Assembly (NCBI GenBank): GCA_002494645.1
Contig: DACE01000003.1
Coordinates: 1 to 49,332 of the forward strand
Origin: Euryarchaeota archaeon UBA256
Lineage (GTDB): Archaea > Thermoplasmatota > Poseidoniia > Poseidoniales > Poseidoniaceae
Length of the DNA: 49,332 nucleotides
Reading direction: 5' to 3'
The notes beneath the pieces were generated by a model that had not been told where the DNA came from, did no database searches, and saw nothing but the letters and a program-made list of their open reading frames with translations. How positions within the stretch are numbered: position 1 is the stretch's first letter; every line of letters starts with the position of its first letter. The position numbers were made by a program, and so were the translations under genes. Below, piece after piece: positions 34,974 to 43,485 of this stretch.

Positions 34974-36278
34974 TCATTCCCACCCGTGCCAAACTTGCCA
35001 CTCATCGTCCCACCAGTCCATTGTCCCGTCAGCATGTTTCCGCCAAAGGACACCTTGGTCATCGAGCGTAGTTGGCAAGCCTTGAGTGTCCGGCGAGCCG
35101 TCCTCAAGAACTTGAGGCGTTGGACCAAGTGGTGGAAGTTGTAAGCCCTCTGGCTCTCTGTTTCGAATCAAAAGGATGAATACAAGCAGCGTGACAATCA
35201 GAGCCAGAGCACCAATGGAGAACCACCCTACGGATTCGGTTGGCGTTTCTGGCCCAAGTGAAGTAGATGGCATAGCAGCGCTTTCATTTTCACTGAGGCT
35301 CGGTGGTGGCAATCGAATAAGGTTCATTCCCTCTGTGGAAGAAATCATTTTTTCTGTCACGATTTCAAGGGTGATTAGGTAAGCGCCCGGCGGAAGTTCA
35401 CTGCAATCCAGGAAGGTGCTGTTGACGCCCTCTACAACCTTCCCCTTGATTCGCCAAACCTTCATCAAGGCGTCATAATCCATGCTTTGCGATGTCTTCA
35501 CTGTGATTTGACAGGGAGTTTCCGTAGTGTTTTCATGGCCGCTTGCTGCCAGTGAGAACTCGGGAGGAGGACGGTTATTGATGGTGAAATTAAGCGTCGA
35601 TTCTGAAGTTTGCCCCAACCCGTTACGATAAGTCTCTTTGAGTTTGTAATCACCCGCGGGCCACGAAGAACAATCCAGCGTTTCGTCCGAATCAAGGACA
35701 CTGAAGGGTGCTCCAGTGAAGGTCCGGACACCTGTTTCACCGTAACGTGGACCTGTTTCATCGCCAAAATGCCGATGGATTTCACACACTTCTCCAGTCC
35801 TGATGGAGTTGGCGGCATTCAATTGAAGGTCGACCATTGGGACTTGCAACGCAGGCTTGAGGAGGAAGGTTGGAAGCGGATAGGAAGCGATGGAATCACC
35901 GTCATCATCAAAGAAATCCAGCCTCAAATCGTGTTCACCCGCTGACCACGCATCGTAGACGAGGCTCACATTGGTTTGACCCTCAAAGGAAACCTCGAGA
36001 GTCTCAAGGACATCTCGTTCCTTGTGGAGGCCTCGTAATTTGATGATAAGGTCGTTATCGGTGGACGTCGAATTCAAGACGACGACGACACGAACCGCAT
36101 CGATGTCACCGTCCTGATTCGTGTCAATGGTGTCGTTTCTCAATGCTAACAAGGTCAAACCGCGCTCTGCTAAGCGTTCCTCGGCAGCAGCATCGGCTGA
36201 TGCTTGAGGAATTGGTATGAGCAAGAGCATCAGCAAGAGAGTGAGCGTAAAGGCAGTGAGCTTGCGATTACTGGCCAT
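34974..36278 (-). CDS. Secreted membrane-anchored protein with beta-rich repeats
   Basis: A 434-residue protein I do not recognise. ATG 36278 is chosen because a perfect AAGGAGGTGA ribosome-binding site precedes it and a signal peptide follows (LTAFTLTLLLMLLLIPIPQASA). The outside part has three or so strand-rich Ig-like segments, each with a late DCSxxPxGxY motif (DCSSWPAGDY, DCSELPPGAY). A membrane helix lies near residues 350-373, and the cytoplasmic end has a Trp-rich motif (GVLWRKHADGTMDWWDDEWQ). It overlaps the upstream repeat-protein gene by 11 bp and is followed 1 bp later by the DUF4105-like gene, forming one operon. Confidence 0.78.
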   Translation of the reverse strand: MASNRKLTAFTLTLLLMLLLIPIPQASADAAAEERLAERGLTLLALRNDTIDTNQDGDIDAVRVVVVLNSTSTDNDLIIKLRGLHKERDVLETLEVSFEGQTNVSLVYDAWSAGEHDLRLDFFDDDGDSIASYPLPTFLLKPALQVPMVDLQLNAANSIRTGEVCEIHRHFGDETGPRYGETGVRTFTGAPFSVLDSDETLDCSSWPAGDYKLKETYRNGLGQTSESTLNFTINNRPPPEFSLAASGHENTTETPCQITVKTSQSMDYDALMKVWRIKGKVVEGVNSTFLDCSELPPGAYLITLEIVTEKMISSTEGMNLIRLPPPSLSENESAAMPSTSLGPETPTESVGWFSIGALALIVTLLVFILLIRNREPEGLQLPPLGPTPQVLEDGSPDTQGLPTTLDDQGVLWRKHADGTMDWWDDEWQVWHGWE

Positions 36279-38787
36279 CAATCTCACCTCCTTGAGGGGC
36301 TGGAAGAGGCGGTAGGTCCTCAAGAGGAATCAGTTGTGGTACAGCAGCGCCCATCCCAGGTGCTGCCATAAGTTTCATTTCTGCATCAAATGCAAGTTGT
36401 TCCATCATCGTCGCTCGGCTTCGAGACATTCGGACGACGAGAGCACCCGCTGCTCCGATGAGGAAGCCGAGTCCGATGACCAGATAGGTCAACCAAGATG
36501 CTGCTGGGTCTTCGCCCATGATGGCAATGGCGGCTGACAATTCGCCATACTCATTGGACCAGCCGTCCCCGTTCTCATCGGGACATCCCTGAACGTCTCG
36601 ATTTGACACCCCCGCAACATCGGGGCAATCGTCTCTGAAGGCGCCCAGAGGAAGGTCACCAAAGCCATCTCGGTCGGTATCTGCCCACTGAAGCGCTTCG
36701 GTTGGGAAAGCATCACCCAACCCAAACGGATGGGCTGCCCAATTTTCCGTGGGGTCCGACCAGCCGTCTCCGTCGGTGTCGCGGCAGCCAAGACGGTCAA
36801 GAAGTGAGGTGCCACGCGTTTCAGGGCATGCGTCGCCTTGATGGCCATTCATTCGGTCACCGTAACCGTCACCATCACTGTCCCTCCATTGAGAAGGTTC
36901 GTGGATGAAGGCATCGCCGAGATTGGACCAGCCATCGCCATCGGTGTCTTGGCAACCCCATCGGTCGCCACCTGAAGACGGCCCTACCGATGTCCCTGCT
37001 ATATCGGGACAGACATCTGCCGTTGTGCCCATTGGATTATCGCCGCGCCCGTCGCCGTCACTATCGTGCCACTGCGTAGGGTCTTCTGGCCATGCGTCGC
37101 CAGCGCCACCGGGGCTGGCGAGCCAGTATGAGGTTGGGTCAGACCACCCGTCACCATCACCGTCGGGGCAACCCCATCGGTCAAAGGTAGAATTCCCCGC
37201 TGTAGTCCTACAACCGTCTGGTCGGTAGGATGTTCGCCATGTTTGGCCGTCAAAATATTCGAGATTGTCGCCGTAGGAGTCATCATCGGTATCATGCCAC
37301 TGTGACGAATCATCGGGGAAGGCATCAGCAAAACCAAAGGGATGAGCCGTCCATAACTCGGTAGGGTCTGAATAACCGTCTTTGTCAATATCTCGGCACC
37401 CCAAACGATCGAATCGTGAGATCCACTCGTTGTCAACTTCCTCTGGGGTTGAAGCGACACAAATGTCACCCTCAAATCCTGTCAAATTATCGCCGTAACC
37501 ATCCCCGTCGCTGTCTCTGAACTGGGAAGGGACAAAGGGGAAGTCATCAATTTGAGTGGCCCCATAAGTTTGGTTGTCGCCCCACCCATCGTCATCAGTA
37601 TCCTGCCATTGTGTAGGATTGAACGGGAAATCGTCAATGAGTTGAGCACCAAAGGATTGGTTGTCACCCCACCCATCTCGGTCAGAATCTTCCCATTGAG
37701 TTGGTTCAGAGGGAAAAGCGTCCGAACCGTTTTCAATGGTCCAATTCTCATCTCCATCCGAGAAGGTATCTCCATCTGAATCGGGGCAGCCAAAGCGGTC
37801 GGTTGAGGAAGTTCCCGTGAGGAAGGGGCAGGCATCGGGTTGTGAGGCATTGCTGATGTATTGGCCGATTTCCCATACCGCACGGGTATCGTTGAGTGAA
37901 GCGTCTGCCCAATTATCCCCGTATCCATCATCGTCGGTATCGTTCCACTGGGAGCTTTCAGAAACGAACGCATCTGCTTTTCCAACGGGATGAGCAAACC
38001 ATGCCTCATATCCGTTGAGGCCACCAGGGTCTGGGTCTGAATAAGAATCACCGTCTGAATCTATGCATCCGTATCGGTCAGAAAAGGAGTAACCACGGCT
38101 ATACTGGCAGTGATCGCCTTGGTAGCCTTCGAGGTTGTCGCCGTAGCCATCGTTATCGGAATCCAGCCATTGTGAGGATTCACTTGCAAAAGCATCTGCG
38201 CCGTTTTGGACGCCCCAACCGGTGTCGGGATCCGACCAGCCATCACCGTCTGAATCGGTGCAGCCTTTGCGATCGTTGGTTGAGGTTCCCACCAAGAAGG
38301 TGCAGTCATCTTCGGTGTCGATGAAGCCGTCTTCGTCCGAATCTCGGTTGGTCTTGTCGATGGAGGGCGTGAGAGTGTAATCGAATCCGTCATGACACCA
38401 CGAATCTTTACCCTCGACCTTGAGCAGGATTTCACCCGCCGTGGAAAGCGTTGTTGAAAGCGTGGACGTGGGAGACCCATCATCCACGTTCTGCGAAACA
38501 GAGCCCATGGTGAACGTGCCCTCCCATCCATCGCCTGGACACCACCACGCCGCATTGCTCATGCTCCCAGAGAACGTGACTTGTACAATGTCACCCTTTT
38601 TTCCTTGAATTTTCCAATAATCACGTTTGTCATTAGGTGAACAGCCATCGGGGTCACAAACATAGCCGCTCGATGATACGCCATCAGTGAGACCGTTGGC
38701 ACTTGCGGTGGTGTTATCGGCCGATGCAACGGGCAGATTAAGCAAGGTAAAGCAAAGGAAGACAACCAGCCACCACTTGCCGCCCAT
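36268..38787 (-). CDS. Secreted calcium-binding repeat protein, thrombospondin type 3-like
   Basis: An 839-residue surface protein. It has a signal peptide at residues 1-23, then a beta-sandwich of about 115 residues like the bacterial pre-peptidase C-terminal domain (DYWKIQGKKGDIVQVTFSG). Nine units of the form (Q-W/F)-x-D-S/T-D-x-D-x-x-G-D follow, alternating with DRxGCxDxDGDG modules. These are rich in Asp and probably bind many calcium ions. A membrane helix is at about 763-786 with a short Pro/Met-rich inside tail. The same unit design occurs in the giant protein at 27031-33354. The last codons contain the ribosome-binding site for the next gene. Confidence 0.87.
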   Translation of the reverse strand: MGGKWWLVVFLCFTLLNLPVASADNTTASANGLTDGVSSSGYVCDPDGCSPNDKRDYWKIQGKKGDIVQVTFSGSMSNAAWWCPGDGWEGTFTMGSVSQNVDDGSPTSTLSTTLSTAGEILLKVEGKDSWCHDGFDYTLTPSIDKTNRDSDEDGFIDTEDDCTFLVGTSTNDRKGCTDSDGDGWSDPDTGWGVQNGADAFASESSQWLDSDNDGYGDNLEGYQGDHCQYSRGYSFSDRYGCIDSDGDSYSDPDPGGLNGYEAWFAHPVGKADAFVSESSQWNDTDDDGYGDNWADASLNDTRAVWEIGQYISNASQPDACPFLTGTSSTDRFGCPDSDGDTFSDGDENWTIENGSDAFPSEPTQWEDSDRDGWGDNQSFGAQLIDDFPFNPTQWQDTDDDGWGDNQTYGATQIDDFPFVPSQFRDSDGDGYGDNLTGFEGDICVASTPEEVDNEWISRFDRLGCRDIDKDGYSDPTELWTAHPFGFADAFPDDSSQWHDTDDDSYGDNLEYFDGQTWRTSYRPDGCRTTAGNSTFDRWGCPDGDGDGWSDPTSYWLASPGGAGDAWPEDPTQWHDSDGDGRGDNPMGTTADVCPDIAGTSVGPSSGGDRWGCQDTDGDGWSNLGDAFIHEPSQWRDSDGDGYGDRMNGHQGDACPETRGTSLLDRLGCRDTDGDGWSDPTENWAAHPFGLGDAFPTEALQWADTDRDGFGDLPLGAFRDDCPDVAGVSNRDVQGCPDENGDGWSNEYGELSAAIAIMGEDPAASWLTYLVIGLGFLIGAAGALVVRMSRSRATMMEQLAFDAEMKLMAAPGMGAAVPQLIPLEDLPPLPAPQGGEIDGQ

Positions 38788-38808
38788 GAAACGGGATAGG
38801 TCTAAGGA

Positions 38809-38816
38809 TTATCAAA
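38809..38816 (-). promoter_or_regulatory. TATA-like box of surface-protein operon
   Basis: On the minus strand TTTGATAA is centred about 25 bp before the ATG at 38787, consistent with a leaderless transcript. The match to a TATA box is moderate. Confidence 0.4.
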
Positions 38817-38823
38817 CGAACTC

Positions 38824-38839
38824 CTGCGAGCGTTCGCAG
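38824..38839 (-). terminator. Hairpin downstream of the photolyase operon
   Basis: CTGCGA-GCGT-TCGCAG is a perfect 6-bp stem with a 4-nt loop, 10 bp past the stop of the SRPBCC-SDR gene and upstream of the next leftward promoter. There is no T-tract after it, so a terminator role is tentative. Confidence 0.35.
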
Positions 38840-38848
38840 ATTCTGTGT

Positions 38849-40243
38849 CTAAAGTCGTTGTTTACCGAGACATTGACGGAAGCAATCCGTCAAATCAGTG
38901 TGTTGAAATTCATACCCACTTTCGAGCAATCGATGGGGTGTAACGCGCTGTCCATCCAGCACGAGAGCTTTGCCCATTTCTCCAAACAAGGTTCGGATTG
39001 CAAAGCCAGGTACAGGGATGAACCATGGACGCAGCATCACTTTCCCAAGGGTTTTTGCAAATGACTTTTGCTGCACGGGCTCAGGGGATGTAAGATTGTA
39101 GGCACCTTTGCAAGACGATGTCATCATGAGAAAATGCATGGCGTAAATTTGGTCATCGAGTGAAATCCAGGAATAATATTGACGCCCTCCACCCACTGGT
39201 CCTCCTCCACCGAGTTGGGTCGGTAGAAGGAGTTGTTTCAGGACACCGCCCATGGGCGTGAGCACGAGGCCGGTTCGCAACCATACCGTGCGAATTCCCG
39301 CATCGACGGCAGGCTGCGCCGCTGCTTCCCAGTTTTGACAGAATTCGGCTAGGAAATTATCACCCGGCGTTGAATCCTCAGTAAGGACCTCGTCCTTTCG
39401 ATTTCCGTAATAGCCAATGGCTGAACCACAGAGGAAATTCGTTGGGGGCTTGTCGAGTTTACTCAGCAGTGTGGCGAGATTCGCTGTAGGAGGGATACGA
39501 GAGTTGACCACGAGTTCCTTTCGCTTCTTGCTCCAACGCTTGTCCCCGATTCCTGCACCGGCAAGGTGGATGACGGTGTCAAATCCGTTCAAATCACCTT
39601 CGAGAATCTCTCCAGTTTGATCGTTCCACCGAATCACGTTGTCATTCTTCGCATCCGGTGGCAACACCGTAGTAGGACGGACAAGCCGCGTAATATGATG
39701 GCCGGCGGCAGAAAGGAAAGCGCAGAGTTGCAGGCCAATAAGTCCCGTAGAACCGCTCACGAGGATCTTGTGCCGTGGCTGGTCTGCGAATTGAGAAATT
39801 CGCTTCAGGTCGTTTTGAACCCGTAGTGTACGGTAGGCAAACATTTGGTTCATACGCCCCTTGACCGTGAAGGGAGCGGACCAAAACGTAAGTGGGTGGA
39901 AAGGGAGTTTCCATTGAACCGTATCTCGGATTTGGCTGGATTGTGAATCGACACCAATGAATCGATGTTCGTGATCCCATTTTCCAAAAGGGCCTTTCTC
40001 CATCACATCGTTGAACACTTCACCGCTCACCACGTCATAATGGCGAGCAACCCACATCATTTTCACAGGTCCAAGGCTCACTTTGAACCGAGTAGTGGCG
40101 CCATTAACGAGGGCTCCTGCTTCGATGGGGGCGATACCTTCCCATTCAGGCATAATCCTACGAAAGGCTCCGGGACTGTTGTACCAATCCCACACCTGTT
40201 CAACCGGCGCAGCGTAAGTCGCAGTGTGTTCGTAGGTCGGCAT
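38849..40243 (-). CDS. SRPBCC domain fused to TIGR01777-type SDR
   Basis: A 464-residue fusion. Residues 1-150 look like a START/SRPBCC lipid- or ligand-binding domain (YAAPVEQVWDWYNSPGAF; WKLPFHPLTFWS). From residue 160 comes an extended short-chain dehydrogenase of the YfcH/TIGR01777 family: ILVSGSTGLIG, IHLAGAGIGDKRWSKKRKE, GSAIGYYGNR and RTGLVLTPMGGVLKQ. The substrate of this family is unknown. In bacteria, TIGR01777 genes often sit beside photolyases in light-induced clusters, and here the gene lies 9 bp downstream of a photolyase. It is the last gene of the NUDIX-photolyase-SDR operon. Confidence 0.88.
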   Translation of the reverse strand: MPTYEHTATYAAPVEQVWDWYNSPGAFRRIMPEWEGIAPIEAGALVNGATTRFKVSLGPVKMMWVARHYDVVSGEVFNDVMEKGPFGKWDHEHRFIGVDSQSSQIRDTVQWKLPFHPLTFWSAPFTVKGRMNQMFAYRTLRVQNDLKRISQFADQPRHKILVSGSTGLIGLQLCAFLSAAGHHITRLVRPTTVLPPDAKNDNVIRWNDQTGEILEGDLNGFDTVIHLAGAGIGDKRWSKKRKELVVNSRIPPTANLATLLSKLDKPPTNFLCGSAIGYYGNRKDEVLTEDSTPGDNFLAEFCQNWEAAAQPAVDAGIRTVWLRTGLVLTPMGGVLKQLLLPTQLGGGGPVGGGRQYYSWISLDDQIYAMHFLMMTSSCKGAYNLTSPEPVQQKSFAKTLGKVMLRPWFIPVPGFAIRTLFGEMGKALVLDGQRVTPHRLLESGYEFQHTDLTDCFRQCLGKQRL

Positions 40244-40252
40244 GTCTGAACC

Positions 40253-41797
40253 TCATTGGTGTGCTGAGTACAACGAGGGGCCAGAACCCAAAGCTGTTTG
40301 AACTGAACTCGGGTTGTTATACTTCTCCATGTAGGCTTTGGTGTTGAATTTTCGCTTGGTCGAATCTGAAGTCATGCAGCGAATCTTTCCAAAGACCGCA
40401 CGTTCGGTCCAGCCTCGGTCAAACTTGCCCATCACCCATCCAATTCCAGTGTAGGAGTTCGGGTCTCGTCCGTCAAGTGCCCAACGGTCGTTGATGGCGA
40501 TCATCCATTCCATAGCGAGTTCGGGGGTGGGTGACCATTCAAGGATTTTCTTACCCCACAACATCCGAAGGTAGTTGTGGATGATACCTTCTCTACGGAG
40601 TTGGTTTTGGGCTGCATTCCACAGTGGGTCGTGGGTTGCTGCGGCTTCAAATTCCTCCAGTGTATAGGTGAAGGGTCGCTGATCCCCGGCGTGCTCAGCG
40701 AGGGTGGTTTTGGCCCATTCAGGCAGTGAACTGTATTCCATGTGATCTTCGACCATGGCACAGTGGATGAAACCAATGTCTCGCCACGTTATGATTTGGT
40801 CAAGGAAGGATTCTACTGGCTCGGGAAGACCCCACCAACCGCGTCGCCGTCCATCGTTGGGTAGGTTGACCAGCGATACGTCCCAGCGGTGTTGGGTAAA
40901 GATTTCTTGGAGGATTTGATGCACGCTGATGTGGCCAAAATGAAGCCAGGGTGAGATGCCACTTGCTCCTTTTTCGCCAGGATGATTGCGTTTTTCATGA
41001 TAGTTTTCAAGGCGTTCGGCGGAAAACTCTCGCCAGCGCCGCCGTGCTTCGACCCACCCGCCTTTTTTGCTGAGGACGGGTGATACATTGTGGTCAATAC
41101 TCAAGGTTGAGAGGGCTTTTCGTCCGACATCTCCGCCTTCCGAAACCCGCCACAGAAATTCGTAGGGCGTTTGAGGCGTTTGAGATTGGTTGAAGATTTC
41201 GCTCACGATGTGCTCTGGGAGTTGTGGTAGCTCTATCGCCTGTTCAAGGGGTCGAGCACTCGGAAAGTCATACATGTGCTCGCGGATGGTTTTGTGGAGG
41301 TGGCGCCGTAGTGAATAGGCGGTTGAGAATGCTCTGCCTTGTGCCCGCATGGCCATGAAGCCGTTGGAGTCAACCACGCGAATTTCACAGGGTTTAATCT
41401 TCAACGCAGTGGTGAGGACGTGCTTAGGATAGTAGGTTGGATAGTCGTCAATGATGCAAATCTTGGCTCGGTGAATCCACGCCTTAAGCAAGCCAGACGC
41501 TTCTTTTCGTTTGGTTTCGATGTAGGGAATGTAGGTGACGCCGGTTTTAGCAAAGGTATCGCGATTGTCAAGCATACCCTGGAGGACAAAGGTGGAAATT
41601 CGATCGTTAGCCCATTTGTGCTGGAGGGCCAGACTTTCGATGACAACAAGAGGTAAATTGTGTTCTTTAGCGAGTTCGATGCTGTGTTCCAAGGCGTGGT
41701 TCCAGTGTGGGCGGCGAGCTGCTGTCATCCAGTAGACAATGTATTCACCGCTTGGGTTGATGGTACCGTGAATCTGAATCCTTGCTGAGGCGATCAC
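40253..41797 (-). CDS. phr: Deoxyribodipyrimidine photolyase, class II
   Basis: It repairs cyclobutane pyrimidine dimers in DNA using FADH- and light. The 514-residue protein has the N-terminal antenna-type alpha/beta domain with VYWMTAARRPHWNHALEHS (core WMTAARRPHWNHAL) and the C-terminal FAD domain with KGASGISPWLHFGHIS. The block HNYLRMLWGKKILEWSPTPE and WALDGRDPNSYTGIGW distinguish class II from class I enzymes. The start is GTG at 41797, overlapping the NUDIX stop by 4 bp (GTGA), so translation is coupled. Presence implies life in sunlit water. Confidence 0.93.
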   Translation of the reverse strand: MIASARIQIHGTINPSGEYIVYWMTAARRPHWNHALEHSIELAKEHNLPLVVIESLALQHKWANDRISTFVLQGMLDNRDTFAKTGVTYIPYIETKRKEASGLLKAWIHRAKICIIDDYPTYYPKHVLTTALKIKPCEIRVVDSNGFMAMRAQGRAFSTAYSLRRHLHKTIREHMYDFPSARPLEQAIELPQLPEHIVSEIFNQSQTPQTPYEFLWRVSEGGDVGRKALSTLSIDHNVSPVLSKKGGWVEARRRWREFSAERLENYHEKRNHPGEKGASGISPWLHFGHISVHQILQEIFTQHRWDVSLVNLPNDGRRRGWWGLPEPVESFLDQIITWRDIGFIHCAMVEDHMEYSSLPEWAKTTLAEHAGDQRPFTYTLEEFEAAATHDPLWNAAQNQLRREGIIHNYLRMLWGKKILEWSPTPELAMEWMIAINDRWALDGRDPNSYTGIGWVMGKFDRGWTERAVFGKIRCMTSDSTKRKFNTKAYMEKYNNPSSVQTALGSGPSLYSAHQ

Positions 41798-42297
41798 GTC
41801 AGTCGACCTCCTGATGTGGGGGTTGTGAGGGATGCTCGGTAGACGGAGTAGGGGCGCTCTCGGGACGTTAAGCCAGTTTGGCCTCCTAGATTCGTGGGTT
41901 GAGTCAGTCCGTCAATGGCCAATTGTTGCATGGTTTCTGAAACCCATTGCAACGATTGGAGGTCTCCCAGGGGAAACCATCCTGAGGAGGATATCTCCTC
42001 ACTGCTTTCTTGGATTTGTCCTTCGTGAATGGCGACGTCGTAACATAGGAACACTGCAGGGTGATTCTGGCGGAGGGCTGTTCGGACACCTGCTAGACCC
42101 AGTATACGACCGACGAAGCCGGATTCTTCAAGAAGTTCCCTCAAGGTTGCTTGCTCGGGACTTTCTCCTGATTCAACATGGCCTTTGGGGAGCCCCCAGC
42201 ATCCTTTGTAGCGCCCCTGTCCCTCTTGGACGAGGAGGATTGTCTCCCCAGAGACCACACGTGCCGCAACGCCAAGGTCACATGATACGGTCGCCAT
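41794..42297 (-). CDS. NUDIX hydrolase
   Basis: A 167-residue NUDIX phosphohydrolase, likely acting on a nucleotide diphosphate derivative. The box is complete: GHVESGESPEQATLRELLEESGF, with conserved G, E, R-E and E-E (shown as GHVESGES and RELLEESGF). It is preceded by LPKG. The longer frame starts at 42321, but ATG 42297 is preferred because a TATA box centred near 42324 lies 27 bp upstream, which fits leaderless initiation. It is first in the operon with photolyase. Substrate could be an oxidised nucleotide, or a flavin- or pterin-related compound; this is not determined by sequence. Confidence 0.9.
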   Translation of the reverse strand: MATVSCDLGVAARVVSGETILLVQEGQGRYKGCWGLPKGHVESGESPEQATLRELLEESGFVGRILGLAGVRTALRQNHPAVFLCYDVAIHEGQIQESSEEISSSGWFPLGDLQSLQWVSETMQQLAIDGLTQPTNLGGQTGLTSRERPYSVYRASLTTPTSGGRLT

Positions 42298-42320
42298 CAA
42301 ACCCAGAAGCGATTGTCTCA

Positions 42321-42329
42321 CTATATCAA
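42321..42329 (-). promoter_or_regulatory. TATA box of the NUDIX-photolyase operon
   Basis: On the minus strand the sequence TTGATATAG is centred about 27 bp from the ATG at 42297. This spacing predicts a leaderless transcript and supports the shorter NUDIX start. Confidence 0.6.
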
Positions 42330-42365
42330 GAACGGTTTACCGCCAGCAGAGGAAAAAGACGAGTG

Positions 42366-42390
42366 TTTATATAAGAAATCTAGCGATTTC
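42366..42390 (+). promoter_or_regulatory. ribA promoter with inverted repeat between TATA and ATG
   Basis: TTTATATA at 42366-42373 is centred 26 bp before the ribA ATG, giving a leaderless transcript. Immediately after it, GAAATC-TAGC-GATTTC (42375-42390) is a perfect 6-bp inverted repeat occupying the space between TATA box and start site. A protein bound there would block polymerase, so it is a candidate operator. Confidence 0.65.
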
Positions 42391-42395
42391 CTAAC

Positions 42396-43007
42396 ATGCT
42401 GAGCAACACTCAAAACATTCTCGAAAACCTACCGGAATCAGATGCATCCCTACCCACCAAATTCGGTGATTTCCGCATCAGGGCGTTTCGAGATCCATCG
42501 AACGGAAAAGAGCATTCAATCCTCTACGTGGGCGACATCACCGAAGGACATCCGCTCGTTAGGGTTCACTCAGAGTGCCTCACTGGTGATGCTTTCGGCT
42601 CACTCCGCTGTGACTGCGGCCCGCAACTCCATGCGTCGATGAAGGCTATTCAAGTAGCAGGTAAGGGCGCCATCGTTTACCTGCGACAAGAGGGGCGTGG
42701 TATCGGACTGTACGCAAAGATGCAAGCCTACGCCCTCCAGGACATTGGCTACGACACCCTCGATGCAAACCTCGCCCTTGGACTTCCAGCGGATGCCCGA
42801 CGCTACGACATCGCAGCTGAGATGCTCTACGCCATGGGCGTTGACGGTGTTGAGTTGATGACCAACAACCCAGAAAAGCGCCAACAATTGCTCGATAACG
42901 GCATTCAAGTCGCAAACCGTGTCCCTCTAATCGTCGGCCGTTGTGCACAGAACAACTCCTACCTACAAACCAAAGCTGCCCGAATGGGCCATATGCTTCC
43001 TATCTGA
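42396..43007 (+). CDS. ribA: GTP cyclohydrolase II
   Basis: It opens the riboflavin pathway by converting GTP to the diaminopyrimidine ribosyl phosphate. The 203-residue protein has the zinc-binding Cys61, Cys72 and Cys74 in HSECLTGDAFGSLRCDCG and the catalytic YLRQEGRGIGL. It also has the GTP-contacting region LGLPADARRYDIAAEML and a terminal MTNNPEKRQQL. It is a stand-alone RibA, far from ribB-L-E-H at 1738-3945, and instead heads an operon with peroxiredoxin, a regulator and an ABC1-like kinase, divergent from photolyase. Leaderless start is predicted by its TATA box. Confidence 0.94.
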   Translation: MLSNTQNILENLPESDASLPTKFGDFRIRAFRDPSNGKEHSILYVGDITEGHPLVRVHSECLTGDAFGSLRCDCGPQLHASMKAIQVAGKGAIVYLRQEGRGIGLYAKMQAYALQDIGYDTLDANLALGLPADARRYDIAAEMLYAMGVDGVELMTNNPEKRQQLLDNGIQVANRVPLIVGRCAQNNSYLQTKAARMGHMLPI

Positions 43008-43017
43008 GGCCCTTACC

Positions 43018-43485
43018 ATGTCAACCCATCTTATCGGCCAAAATGTCCCTCAGTTTTCTCTTGAAACCGATGACGGATCATCCTTCGACAGTACATCGCT
43101 TAACGGCACGTGGCGTGTTATTTTCTTCTACTCAAGGAATAATTCACCAACTTGCAAACGTGGATGTCTCACATTCAAAGAACAGCACGACCTTTTTGCG
43201 TCGGCAGGTTGCTCTATACTCGGAATCGGACCGGGCACTGTTGAAGAACAAGCAGCACACAAAGCATCACTTGGCGACCTTCCGTTTCCATTGCTTGCTG
43301 ACCCCGAACGTCTGGTCGGAAAAGCATTCGGTGTACCCGTTCATCTCGGCCAGTTCCCTGCCAAGTCCTCCTTTTTGATTGGACCTGACAACACCATCCG
43401 TTACGTTTACGATTGGTTATTCAGGCCCCGAAGGCACGTCGCGAAAATTCTTGCTGACATTTCCAACGTCACGGGGGACGAATGA
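43018..43485 (+). CDS. Peroxiredoxin, AhpC/TSA (Bcp-like)
   Basis: It reduces hydrogen peroxide and organic peroxides with thiols. The 155-residue protein has the thioredoxin-fold strand WRVIFFYSRNNSPTCKRGC with the peroxidatic Cys46 and a second Cys50, as in 1-Cys/atypical 2-Cys Bcp enzymes. Later come SILGIGPGTVEEQAAHKAS and FLIGPDNTIRYVY. ATG 43018 is chosen; the longer frame overlaps ribA. It starts 10 bp after ribA and ends directly at the ATG of the regulator gene, so the genes are co-transcribed and a photo-oxidative role is plausible. Confidence 0.88.
   Translation: MSTHLIGQNVPQFSLETDDGSSFDSTSLNGTWRVIFFYSRNNSPTCKRGCLTFKEQHDLFASAGCSILGIGPGTVEEQAAHKASLGDLPFPLLADPERLVGKAFGVPVHLGQFPAKSSFLIGPDNTIRYVYDWLFRPRRHVAKILADISNVTGDE

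Noticed and set aside
36500..38350. Similar regularly spaced strings within the second surface-protein gene
   Set aside because: Same explanation: calcium-binding repeat codons of the 839-residue protein.
41832..42374. A 180-codon plus-strand frame antisense to the NUDIX gene
   Set aside because: No family pattern, and it would cover the promoter region; the NUDIX frame has a complete Nudix box.
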